Part shown: piece by piece, positions 7,366-15,685 of the stretch
Position numbering within the stretch: position 1 is the stretch's first letter
How the letters are laid out: every line of letters begins with the position of its first letter
NCBI GenBank assembly: GCA_023150555.1
Contig: JAKLKQ010000027.1
Coordinates: 1 to 56,158 of the forward strand
DNA: 56,158 bases
Origin: Planctomycetota bacterium
GTDB lineage: Bacteria; Planctomycetota; SZUA-567; H5-PLA8
Reading direction: 5' to 3'
Notes under the pieces: generated by a model
The model's input: only the letters and a program-made list of their open reading frames with translations
What the model was told of the DNA's origin: nothing
The model's database searches: none
Translations under genes and position numbers: made by a program

Positions 7366-8193
7366 CTAGAACTCGGCATCCGGCCAGACGCGCTTGCAGG
7401 CTTCCATGCTGCTGCGGCAGATGGTGGCCAGGTCTTCCTTCCACAACTCGGCGTTGAAGAGTTCCAGGCTGTGCCAGCCGTCGTAACCGCAGGCCTCGAC
7501 GCGTTCGATCCACGCGCGCAGCGGCAGCACGCCCTCGCCGGGCAGCACGCGGTCGGCGTTGACGTCCATCAGTTCAAAGGGCACGTCGCGGATGTCGTTG
7601 AGGTGCGCGTGGATGAAGCGCCCTTTCGCCGCGTCGAGGTCCTCGAGGCGGCTGGGCGTTTTGGTGAAGTGCGCGGGGTCCCAGATCAGGCCCACGTTGG
7701 AGCGGTTGGCCTTCGCGACGACCTTCGCGGCACTGCGGTAGCTGCGGCACGGCGCCACCCAGTTGACTTCGACGGCCAGCGCGGCGCCGAAGGGCGCGAC
7801 GCAATCGGCCACTGCGCCGATGTGCGCGGCCAGTTCTTCGTGAGCGGCCTCGAAGTTGGTGCGGTCGAGTTTCTCGGGCGCGTTGCTACCGATCACCAGC
7901 GGGCGGCAGCCGAGCGCCTGCATCACTTCGGCGTGGCGCTTGGCCGTCTCGACGTCCTGCTTTTTGGCGTCGGCCCCCTTGAACGTCGAAAGGCCCAGGC
8001 CGGTGGCGGCGACGCACGTCAGGCCGTGCTCGCGCACGCGTTTGGCGGCGGCCGCCGCGCCGTATTCCTTCAGGAAGCCTTCGGCCTTGAAGAGGTTGAT
8101 CTCGAAGTGGCGCCAGCTGCTGGCCTCGTACGCGGCGAGGTGCTCCTCGAAGCTGCCGTCCTTCGTGGTGATCTCATGCATCGCGATCTTCAT
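7366..8193 (-). CDS. sugar phosphate isomerase/epimerase (TIM barrel)
   Basis: A 275-residue xylose-isomerase-like barrel (MKIAMHEITTKDG at the start; AVEVNWV; GLIWDPAHFTKTP; FIHAHLNDI; GYDGWHSLELFN at the end). The acidic and His residues in these segments fit a divalent-metal site. The start ATG at 8193 overlaps the stop of the upstream oxidoreductase by 4 bp (ATGA), so the two are translationally coupled. It is the last gene of a three-gene operon and probably handles a keto-sugar made by the oxidoreductase. Confidence 0.82.
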   Translation of the reverse strand: MKIAMHEITTKDGSFEEHLAAYEASSWRHFEINLFKAEGFLKEYGAAAAAKRVREHGLTCVAATGLGLSTFKGADAKKQDVETAKRHAEVMQALGCRPLVIGSNAPEKLDRTNFEAAHEELAAHIGAVADCVAPFGAALAVEVNWVAPCRSYRSAAKVVAKANRSNVGLIWDPAHFTKTPSRLEDLDAAKGRFIHAHLNDIRDVPFELMDVNADRVLPGEGVLPLRAWIERVEACGYDGWHSLELFNAELWKEDLATICRSSMEACKRVWPDAEF

Positions 8194-9257
8194 CGTTTCG
8201 CCTCGCTCAGGAGCCGCACGTACTGTTCGCTTAGTTCCAGGTCGCGCACGGCGTCGGAGGCCGGCGCGAGCGGTTCGGCCTCGCCGCGCAGGCACGCGAC
8301 GAAGTGCTTGGCCTGTTCGGCGAAGGACCATCCGTAGCCCAGGTCGGGCACCAAGTCCTCGCGGCCGTTCGGACCTTCGGTGGTGACGCGCACCCGCGCG
8401 ACGGTCTGCTTGTGCAGCGGCGCGGGAAGTTCGGCTTCCAACTCGGCCTTCTCGAAGCAGAGCGTGAAGCGTTCGTTCCACTGGCGCTTGATCTGGTGCG
8501 TGTTGAGTTCGAAGGTCAGCGGCACGCCGGCGCGGCTCTGGGCCGTGACCAAGAGCCCGCAGGGGCTGACGCGCACGAGGTCGTAGTCCTCGCCGAGCAG
8601 GTAGCGCATCAGGTTCATCTGGTGGCTCCAGAAGTTGATGAACGCGATGTAGCGCTTGCCCTGTTCCTCGCTCATCCAGCCCGGCGGCGGCTCGGGCTTC
8701 TCGCCCTCGTACGCGGGGATCGGTTCGCCGGTCTTGATCGGTCCTTCGTTGCCCCAGGTCCAGTCGGTCATCGCGGCGGTGCAGCGGACGTAGCGCAGTG
8801 CGCCGGCTTCGCCCGACGCCCGCAGCGCGGCCGCCTTGCGGCGCAGGTACTGAACGCCGGGGTCGCAGCGCTTCATGTAACCGACGTAGTAGAGCAGCTT
8901 CTTCGACTGCGCGGTCTCCGCGAGGCGTTTGCCCGTGGCCGGCTGCACGGCGATGGATTTTTCCGTCAGCACGGGCTTGCCGGCGGCCAGGATGTCCGGC
9001 ACGACGGCGTGGTGGAGCGCGAAGCCCATGATCGCGACGACGGCGTCGAGGTCCTCGCCGGCTTCGGCCAGCAGTGAACGGTGGTCGGGGAAGACGCGTT
9101 TCACGCCGTAGCGGTCGGCGATGCGCCGCGCCAGCTCCGGGCGGCCCTCGGCCAGCGCGTGGACCTCGACGTCCGGCAGCCCCGCGTAGTTGGCCAGGTG
9201 CGCGACCTGGCCCATGTGTCCGGTGCCGATGAAGCCGAGGCGGATGGGCTTGGGCAT
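8190..9257 (-). CDS. Gfo/Idh/MocA family oxidoreductase
   Basis: A 355-residue NAD(P)-dependent dehydrogenase. The nucleotide-binding start is RLGFIGTGHMGQVAHL (GxGxxG), and the EKSIAV segment near residue 98 carries the EKP-type motif with Ser in place of Pro. The C-terminal domain is the usual alpha/beta sheet. The family oxidises or epimerises sugars and inositols. It lies 16 bp after the PhyH gene and overlaps the isomerase, so it is part of one operon. Confidence 0.88.
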   Translation of the reverse strand: MPKPIRLGFIGTGHMGQVAHLANYAGLPDVEVHALAEGRPELARRIADRYGVKRVFPDHRSLLAEAGEDLDAVVAIMGFALHHAVVPDILAAGKPVLTEKSIAVQPATGKRLAETAQSKKLLYYVGYMKRCDPGVQYLRRKAAALRASGEAGALRYVRCTAAMTDWTWGNEGPIKTGEPIPAYEGEKPEPPPGWMSEEQGKRYIAFINFWSHQMNLMRYLLGEDYDLVRVSPCGLLVTAQSRAGVPLTFELNTHQIKRQWNERFTLCFEKAELEAELPAPLHKQTVARVRVTTEGPNGREDLVPDLGYGWSFAEQAKHFVACLRGEAEPLAPASDAVRDLELSEQYVRLLSEAKR

Positions 9258-9273
9258 ATGATTCTCCTAGGCG

Positions 9274-10020
9274 TTACTTCGCGGCCGCCGCGAAGGCGAG
9301 GATCGCTTCGGGCGCGGCCAGTTCCAGGACTTGGGGCTTGCCGTGGCCCTTGCCGCCGTACGGGCGGTTGGACCAGGCGTTGTAGCAGCAGATGAAGGCG
9401 CGGCGCGGCACGTCGCTGGTGTTGGGCCCGCTGCTGTGCAGGGTGTTGCCGTGGAAGAAGAGCGCGCTGCCGGCGGGCATCTCGGCGTAGACGCGCGGCA
9501 GGCGTTCGAGCACCGCTTCGATGCGCTGCGGGTCGATGGCCGACTGCCCGCCACTCTTGCCGTGCTCCAGGCGCCCCAGCAAATGGCTGCCGGGGATGAC
9601 CTGGAGGCAGCCATTGGCCTTCGTGGCGGGGTCCAGGGCGACCATGCAGCTGAGCATGCGCGGATACAGGCAGCCGTCGGTGTACCAGTAGCCGTAGTCC
9701 TGGTGCCATTCCCAGGCGCCGCCGACGCGGGGCTCTTTCATCATCACCTTGCTGTGCCAGTGGTAGACGTCCTCGCCCAGAAGCGCGCGAACGCGTTCGA
9801 CGATGCGCGCCTGCCGCGCGACGGCGCCGAAGACGTCGCCGCGGACGTCCATCCACAGATCCAGCTTGCTGGCGCGGCCGTCGGCGTCGGGCATCACGCG
9901 CACGTCGCGGCCCTTGTCGGCGTGCTGCTGAAGGATGGCGGTCTCTTCGGCGGTGAGGAGGTTCTCAACCAGCACGTATCCGTCGCGCTCGAAAGCGGCT
10001 TTCTCTTCGCTACGGGTCAT
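9274..10020 (-). CDS. phytanoyl-CoA dioxygenase (PhyH) family protein
   Basis: A 248-residue Fe(II)/2-oxoglutarate oxygenase. The iron ligands are visible as HQDYGYW (HxD) and the distal His in HGNTLHSSGPN; an Arg downstream (VPRRAF) fits 2-oxoglutarate binding. AAGGAG lies 10 bp before the start at 10020. It is the first gene of the operon with the oxidoreductase and isomerase, and the AraC regulator diverges from it. The substrate is not known; in such clusters these enzymes often act on sugar or polyol derivatives (inference). Confidence 0.82.
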   Translation of the reverse strand: MTRSEEKAAFERDGYVLVENLLTAEETAILQQHADKGRDVRVMPDADGRASKLDLWMDVRGDVFGAVARQARIVERVRALLGEDVYHWHSKVMMKEPRVGGAWEWHQDYGYWYTDGCLYPRMLSCMVALDPATKANGCLQVIPGSHLLGRLEHGKSGGQSAIDPQRIEAVLERLPRVYAEMPAGSALFFHGNTLHSSGPNTSDVPRRAFICCYNAWSNRPYGGKGHGKPQVLELAAPEAILAFAAAAK

Positions 10021-10064
10021 CGTCTTGGGGCTCCTTGAAGGGTGGGTTGCCTCATGCACAGGTT

Positions 10065-10093
10065 CGTATACCCCGGCAAGCGAACGATTTGAA
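10065..10093 (-). promoter_or_regulatory. candidate promoter of the PhyH operon
   Basis: Read on the minus strand: TTCAAA (10093-10088), a 17-nt spacer, TATACG (10070-10065), 45 bp before the PhyH start. GTTCG and CGAAC flank the -10 region as a short inverted repeat (10063-10067 and 10080-10084), a possible site for the divergent AraC regulator. Confidence 0.45.
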
Positions 10094-10156
10094 TGGACCG
10101 GACCGTGGAGATGATGTACAAAAACGAGGTTCGATTTTCGGTTGGGGGAACATGGG

Positions 10157-10915
10157 ATGCCGCGCTTTCTCTCCATCGGGCGCATCGAGCGCCCCATCCG
10201 CAGCTTCCCCAGCCACCAGCACAAGACCTGGGAACTGGTCCTCTACACGCACGGCAAGGGCACGGCGACGATCGGCGGCGAGAAGTATCCCTTCCGCCGC
10301 GGCACGATCATCTGCATGCCGCCGGACATCCCGCACAGCGAGGACGCGCCGGGCGGCTACCGCAACTTCTACATTCACACCGAGGCCTTCGACGGCGCGG
10401 GCAAGCAGGTGCCCGTCTTCCAGGACAGCGCCGACCGGCGCTGGTACCGCACGGCGGTGCTGCTGCGGCAGGAGTTCCACGCGCGCGAGCCCGGCTGGGA
10501 GGAAGCGACGCAGGACCTCTTCGGCCTGCTGCTGTACCACCTCGAACGCTGGCGGCGCCCGACGAACGAGCATCCCATCGTCGCGCAGCTGAAGGCGGTG
10601 CTCGTCGAGCGGATGCACGATTCCGAGTTCCGCGTCGGAACGGCCCTGCGCGGGCTGCCCATGGCGCCGGATCACTTGCGCCGCGTCTTCACGCAGGCCG
10701 CCGGCAGGACGCCGGGCCGGTACCTGGCCGAGTTGCGCGTGGCCGAAGCGCGGCGGCTGCTGAACATCGGCGGCTTCAGCGTGAAGGAGGTCGCGGTGCG
10801 CGTCGGGCTGCCCGATCCGTATTACTTCTCGCGCGTCTTCCACAAGGTCACCGGCGTGCGCCCGTCGGCCTTTGGAAAACAGGGGCGGGGGGCGAGGGGA
10901 AAGGGGCGAGGTTGA
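10157..10915 (+). CDS. AraC family transcriptional regulator with cupin sensor
   Basis: About 252 residues. The N-terminal cupin is seen in PSHQHKTWELVLYTHG, KGTATIGGEKYPF and MPPDIPHSE; the C-terminal double helix-turn-helix runs from about 145 to 235 (LRGLPMAPDHLRRVFTQ, FSVKEVAVRVGL, YYFSRVFHKVTGVRPSAF). The ATG at 10157 is preceded by GGGGGAA. It diverges from the PhyH/oxidoreductase/isomerase operon and probably controls it and perhaps the secreted propeller gene downstream. The last dozen codons (KQGRGARGKGRG) are written by an intergenic GGGGCGAG repeat that also supplies the stop. Confidence 0.88.
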   Translation: MPRFLSIGRIERPIRSFPSHQHKTWELVLYTHGKGTATIGGEKYPFRRGTIICMPPDIPHSEDAPGGYRNFYIHTEAFDGAGKQVPVFQDSADRRWYRTAVLLRQEFHAREPGWEEATQDLFGLLLYHLERWRRPTNEHPIVAQLKAVLVERMHDSEFRVGTALRGLPMAPDHLRRVFTQAAGRTPGRYLAELRVAEARRLLNIGGFSVKEVAVRVGLPDPYYFSRVFHKVTGVRPSAFGKQGRGARGKGRG

Positions 10916-10949
10916 TTGCGGATTGCGGAATTCGAATTCTGGATTTTGG
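10881..10949. repeat. GGGGCGAG and ATTGCGG word repeats at the AraC 3' end
   Basis: AGGGGCGGGGGGCGAGGGGA-type words (10881-10911) overlap the end of the AraC gene, followed by GATTGCGGATTGCGGAATTC and TTCTGGATTTTGGA. The same families appear at 6331-6357, 7258-7274, 16882-17025, 36198-36230 and 37040-37060. The rest of the spacer to 11117 is AT-rich, with TCTATT-type words (10995-11055). Confidence 0.65.
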
Positions 10950-11117
10950 AGAGCGTGAGCAGGGGCATGGTGGGGACGATATAGATCCTGCAAGTCTATT
11001 ATGGGTAAGAAATTGAGGATTATTAAAAAAGTCTACTTTATTTCTATTTGAGTCTATTTTCTGGTGTATGTCGGTCCAGGCGGGTGGGGAAGGAAGCCAA
11101 GAACGGAGGAGGCACCG

Positions 11118-13937
11118 ATGGCGCGACTCGAGCTGGCCCGGACGTTCCTGCTGGGGCTGCTGGGGCTGCTGGGGCTGCTGGGGCTGCTGGCGGCGGCCGG
11201 CGCGACGGCGGCCGGCGAGGAGGCGCTCAAGCGTGCCGAAACCTTCGCCTTCGCCACGCCGCCGTCGGTGAAGATCGACGGCGACAACGTGGCCGTCTCC
11301 TTCGCCGTCACCGCGGCCTGCGACGCAACGGTGTGCGTCGAGGACGCGCACGGCGAGATCCTGCGCCACCTCTCTAGCGGCGTGCTGGGCAAGAACGCGC
11401 CCGCGCCCTTCCAGAAGGACAGCCTGGCGCAGACGGTGGTCTGGGATGGGAAAGACGACCTGGGCCACTACGTCGACAACCGCGCCAACGCCCGCGTGCG
11501 GGTCTCGTTGGGGCTGAGGGCGCGCTTCGAGCGCACGCTCTTCTGGTCGCCGCACAAGCGGATCCGCACCATCAAGTACATGAACATTCCCATCGTCATG
11601 GCCGCCGCGCTGGAGGGCGTCTACTGGTACGAAGGCGGCGCCGGCGATCACATCCGCCTCTTCGGCCACGACGGGAATTACCTGAAGACCGTCTGGCCGC
11701 CGCCGGCCTCGCAGGTCGAGAAGGTCGAGGGCCTGCTCTGGAAGACCTTCCCGCAGGACGGCAAGAAGCTTCCGCTGAAGGGCGGCCAGCCGCTGTGCGA
11801 TCTACTTACAACGGGCGTCACGGGCGAGGTCGGGACGTGGAACATCCGCGCGGGCGGCGGTGCCGACGGCATGGCCGTGCACGGAAGCTCGATCTACCTC
11901 ACCGGCCAGCGACTGAACCGCCTCTGCACCGACGGCTCGACCGGCGGCAAGCCGCTGAGCGGCCCGGAGCTGTGGCACACCGTCACGCTGGGTCGCATGC
12001 ACGAGTACCCCGGCGGAACGGAGAAGCTGCCGCCCGAGAGCATCGCCGCCAGCCCCGACGGCAAGTGGCTGTACCTCACCGGCTACACGTACATCCGTTC
12101 GTGGCACGAAGGCGGCCTGAACGGCGTGGCGAAGGTCGCGGCCGATGCGCCGGCGGACGGCAAGGACGCGGTCTTCGCGGGGCATTTGAACCAGGGCAAC
12201 CCGGGCAAAAAGGACGGCGAGTTCGACGTCGCGTCGTGCGTGGCCGTCGATGCCCAGGGCCGCGTGTACGTGGGCGACTACCTTAACCAGCGCGTGCAGG
12301 TCTTCTCGCCCGAAGGGAAGTTCCTTAAAGCTTTCCCGGCGCCGTTCCCCGCGCAGATCCAGATCGACCCGAAGAGCGGCGAGATTTACGTCTTCAGCTG
12401 GATCCTGCCCGCGTCGCGCGACGAGAACGTGCGCCGGCAGGTCAAGCCGCTGTACACCCGCTTCGGGCCGTTCGACGACCCGAAGAAACTCGCGCAGGAC
12501 AAGCTCGACATCGTCGACGGCCTGCAGAACGGCACCGGCGTGCGCGCGGCGGTGGACTTCTGGGCCGAGAAGCCCACCATTTGGCTCTGCGAATCGGGCA
12601 CGACGGCGCCTTGGATCGCGCCGGACATCAAGCGCGCTAACGTGACGCTGTACGTCGAGCAGGGCGGGAAGCTGAAGAAGATCCGCGACTTCCACGCGGA
12701 CGCCGGCAAGGAGGTCGTCTTCACGCGGCCCACGCGCCACATGAAGCAGCGCCTGTACTTCGACCACAAGAACGGGCGGCTGCTGGTCGGCGAGCTCTGG
12801 GATCCGTCGCAGATCCACTGCACCTCCATGGCCGACGCCGCGCGCATCGATCCCGAGAGCGGCCGTACCGAGTGGATCAAGCTGCCCTTCGACTGCGAGG
12901 ACCTGGCCTTCGACATGCGCGGCATGGCCTACCTGCGCACGCAGGACAAGCTCGCGCGCTTCGACGCGCGCACTTGGCGCGAGGTGCCCTTCGACTACGG
13001 CGACGAACAGGACGAACTGACCACCTGGGGCGTGGCCAAGGCAAAGGTGATGGCGGCGCTGAGTTTCGCAGGCGACTTCGAGTCCTCCAGTCAGCTGGGC
13101 GGAATGGCGGTCTCGCCCAAGGGCAGCGTCGCGGTGACGGTCTTCAACGCCACCGGCCTGCCCGACCTGCGCAACGCCGCCGTGGAGAAGAAGGGCGGCG
13201 CTACGGCGCAGTACACGCCGCGCATCTACCCGGGGCGCTCGCGCCCGTGGGAAATCCACGTCTGGGACCAGCACGGGAAGCTCCTGTACGAAGACGCCAT
13301 CGCCGGCATCGGCCGCCCGGTGGGCCTCTGCATGGACGAACGCGACGACCTGTACCTGATGCAGGCAGGGCAGGGGTACCTCAACGGCGAGCTGTACTAC
13401 AATCCGGTCTCGTGCACCTACGTGAAGACGCGGCCCCTCAGCAAGTTCCTCGCGACGCAGGCCACGATCCCGCTGGGCGAGTCCAAGCCCAAGGCGCAGG
13501 CCGCGATCAGCGGCGCGGACTTCGCCGGCGACATCTGGACGCAGGGCGCGTACTGGGCGCGCGGCGGCGTGGCCATCGACGGCAAGCGCAACAAGTGCCA
13601 CTGCGCGAGCCAGAGCCGCCCGGCGCTGGACTACTACGCGCGCAGCTTCCTGCCCGAGACCGACCGCTACAGCGTGCTGGTGCTGGATACCAACGGCAAC
13701 GAGATCCTGCGCCTGGGCCGCTATGGCAACGTCGACGACGGGATGCCGCTGGTGAAAGACGGCGGGCCCGGCGAGCCGCGTTCGATCGGCGGCGACGAGG
13801 TCGCCATTATGCACAACCAGATGCTGGCGGTGCAAAGCGACCGGCGCCTCTTCGTCGGCGACCTGGGCAACGCGCGCGTCGCCAGCGTGAAACTCGATTA
13901 CCACGCCAGCGAGACGGTGCCGCTGGCCGGCAAGTGA
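11118..13937 (+). CDS. large secreted propeller protein (NHL/FlgD-like), paralogue 1
   Basis: The start at 11118 follows ACGGAGGAGG and gives a signal peptide with a Leu/Gly repeat. An N-terminal FlgD-like Ig domain (residues 40-130) contains RHLSSGVLGKNAPAPF and VVWDGKDD. The middle has NHL-like blades (VAVDAQGRVYVGDYLNQRVQ, SPEGKFLKAF). Near residue 827 is a CHC motif followed by DYYARSFLPE, then a last blade (VLDTNGNEILRLGRYGN). The 939-residue protein is probably periplasmic or exported; no catalytic motif was recognised. Its paralogue is at 41546-44224. Both follow a cupin-containing regulator gene. Confidence 0.75.
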   Translation: MARLELARTFLLGLLGLLGLLGLLAAAGATAAGEEALKRAETFAFATPPSVKIDGDNVAVSFAVTAACDATVCVEDAHGEILRHLSSGVLGKNAPAPFQKDSLAQTVVWDGKDDLGHYVDNRANARVRVSLGLRARFERTLFWSPHKRIRTIKYMNIPIVMAAALEGVYWYEGGAGDHIRLFGHDGNYLKTVWPPPASQVEKVEGLLWKTFPQDGKKLPLKGGQPLCDLLTTGVTGEVGTWNIRAGGGADGMAVHGSSIYLTGQRLNRLCTDGSTGGKPLSGPELWHTVTLGRMHEYPGGTEKLPPESIAASPDGKWLYLTGYTYIRSWHEGGLNGVAKVAADAPADGKDAVFAGHLNQGNPGKKDGEFDVASCVAVDAQGRVYVGDYLNQRVQVFSPEGKFLKAFPAPFPAQIQIDPKSGEIYVFSWILPASRDENVRRQVKPLYTRFGPFDDPKKLAQDKLDIVDGLQNGTGVRAAVDFWAEKPTIWLCESGTTAPWIAPDIKRANVTLYVEQGGKLKKIRDFHADAGKEVVFTRPTRHMKQRLYFDHKNGRLLVGELWDPSQIHCTSMADAARIDPESGRTEWIKLPFDCEDLAFDMRGMAYLRTQDKLARFDARTWREVPFDYGDEQDELTTWGVAKAKVMAALSFAGDFESSSQLGGMAVSPKGSVAVTVFNATGLPDLRNAAVEKKGGATAQYTPRIYPGRSRPWEIHVWDQHGKLLYEDAIAGIGRPVGLCMDERDDLYLMQAGQGYLNGELYYNPVSCTYVKTRPLSKFLATQATIPLGESKPKAQAAISGADFAGDIWTQGAYWARGGVAIDGKRNKCHCASQSRPALDYYARSFLPETDRYSVLVLDTNGNEILRLGRYGNVDDGMPLVKDGGPGEPRSIGGDEVAIMHNQMLAVQSDRRLFVGDLGNARVASVKLDYHASETVPLAGK
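11151..11190 (+). repeat. 9-bp tandem repeat in a signal peptide
   Basis: Four exact copies of CTGGGGCTG (11151-11186) plus a partial copy code the (LGL)n hydrophobic core of the propeller protein's signal peptide. Changes in copy number would keep the frame and only alter core length. Confidence 0.9.
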
Positions 13938-14074
13938 GCGCTCCTTCCTGCATATAGACGGCACGGCGTCGCGGGCGTAGGATCATCCTTCGGTTGCCGA
14001 TCCATTGAGCTGGCATCTGAAGACCGGCGCACGCGGGGCGGAAGGCCCTGGGTTTCCCGGTACAGGAGGCCGCC

Positions 14075-15673
14075 GTGCCAGGAACGGGCATCGCCGACGC
14101 CGTATTCCTTCGCGGGCGCATCTGGACGGGCGAGGCCCGCCGGCCGCGCGCCGAGGCCCTCGCCACACTCAACGGCCGCATCGTGGCCGTGGGTTCCAGC
14201 GACGATGTGCGCACGCTCGCCGGCTCCGCCACGCGCGTCGTGGACTTGGCGGACCGCACGGTGGTGCCCGGCTTCATCGACGCGCACACGCATTTCCAAT
14301 CCACGGGTGTCCAGCAGATCCAGGCTGTGGATTGTGCCCTTCCGTCAATCCCAGACGTCCAGCAGACGCTGCGCCAACGCGCCGCGCAGACGCCGGAGGG
14401 CGGCTGGGTGCGCGGCTTCCACTTCGACGACACCAAGATCGCCGAACAGCGGCACCTCACCTGCGCCGACCTCGACGCGGTGACCACGCGCCACGGCGTC
14501 TTCGTCTCGCATTACGGCGGGCACCGTTACTACGTCAACCGCATGGGGCTGCGCTTGGCCGGCATCACGAAGGATACGCCCGATCCGCCGGACGGGCACT
14601 ACGAGCGCGACCCGCGCACGGGCGAACCGACCGGCACCCTGTTGGAGGGCGCGGGCCGTTCGATCCGCGAGCTCTTTCCCGCGACGACGCGTGCCGAGCG
14701 CCTGGAAGGCCTACGCATGGTCCAGCGCACCTTCCACCGCGTCGGGCTTACCGGCGTGCATGACGCGGTCGTCTCGCCCGACGACCTGCGCATATACCAG
14801 GAAGCCCACGCAGCGGGCGAACTGACGCTGCGCACGTACATGCTCGTCGACAGCTCCGCGCTCGACGCGGTGATCGGCTCGGGCCTGCGCACCGGTTTCG
14901 GCGACGAGATGCTGCGGCTGGGCGGGATCAAGTTCTTCACCGATGGCGCCATCGCGGGACGCACGGCATGGCTGAAGGAGCCTTACGAGGGCAGCAGGGA
15001 CTGCGGCGTGCTCGCCCACACGGCGGAGTCCCTGATCGGGGGCATGCGCCGCGCCCACCAGGCCGGTTTCCAGCTCTGCACGCACGCCAACGGCGACGCG
15101 GCCATCGAGATGCTGCTGGACCTGTACGAGCAGGTCTTCGGGGAAGACCCGCGCACCGGAGCGCGGCCGCGCATCGAACACTGCACCGTGGTCAACGAAG
15201 GGATTCTGAAACGCATGAAAAAGCTCGGCGCCATCGCCACGCCTTTCTGTACGTACGTGTACTACCACGGCGAGAAGATGAAGCATTACGGCGCGGCGCG
15301 CCTGGAGCGCATGTTCGCGCAGCGGTCTTTCCTGGACCACGGCATCGTTTCGACGGGCGCGACCGACTATGAGTGCGGGCCCTGCGAGCCTCTGCTGGGC
15401 ATCCAGACCTGTGTGACGCGCACCGATTCGAGCGGCCACGTCTGGGGCGGCACGCAGCGCGTCACGGTCGAGGAAGCCCTGCGGCTGTACACGCACAACG
15501 GCGCGTACGCGTCGTTCGAAGAGCGCATCAAGGGCACCCTCGCGCCAGGCAAGCTGGCCGACTTCGTGGTGCTCGGCGCGGACCCCCTGCAAACCGATCC
15601 GCTGGCGATCAAGGATATCCCGGTGGAGATGACGGTCGTGGGCGGCAATGCGGTCTACGACGCCGGGGCGTAG
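14075..15673 (+). CDS. amidohydrolase, YtcJ-like
   Basis: A 532-residue metal-dependent amidohydrolase. VVPGFIDAHTHF carries the first HxH metal pair; THANGDAAIEMLLDLYEQ and PRIEHCTVV supply the later His ligands; SSGHVWGGTQRVTVEEALRL and LAPGKLADFVVLG are the typical C-terminal signatures. Close families include N-substituted formamide deformylases and YtcJ; the substrate is unknown. The start is GTG at 14075, chosen because ACAGGAGG (14062-14069) precedes it. It runs convergent to the PLP enzyme, with 12 bp between stops. Confidence 0.87.
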   Translation: MPGTGIADAVFLRGRIWTGEARRPRAEALATLNGRIVAVGSSDDVRTLAGSATRVVDLADRTVVPGFIDAHTHFQSTGVQQIQAVDCALPSIPDVQQTLRQRAAQTPEGGWVRGFHFDDTKIAEQRHLTCADLDAVTTRHGVFVSHYGGHRYYVNRMGLRLAGITKDTPDPPDGHYERDPRTGEPTGTLLEGAGRSIRELFPATTRAERLEGLRMVQRTFHRVGLTGVHDAVVSPDDLRIYQEAHAAGELTLRTYMLVDSSALDAVIGSGLRTGFGDEMLRLGGIKFFTDGAIAGRTAWLKEPYEGSRDCGVLAHTAESLIGGMRRAHQAGFQLCTHANGDAAIEMLLDLYEQVFGEDPRTGARPRIEHCTVVNEGILKRMKKLGAIATPFCTYVYYHGEKMKHYGAARLERMFAQRSFLDHGIVSTGATDYECGPCEPLLGIQTCVTRTDSSGHVWGGTQRVTVEEALRLYTHNGAYASFEERIKGTLAPGKLADFVVLGADPLQTDPLAIKDIPVEMTVVGGNAVYDAGA

Positions 15674-15685
15674 CGAAAACGTCGC

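Noticed and set aside
10142..10156. TTG start for the AraC gene
   Set aside because: An ATG five codons later has the better placed GGGGGAA site.
11802..13964. 720-codon minus-strand frame opposite propeller paralogue 1
   Set aside because: Same reasoning: compositional shadow.
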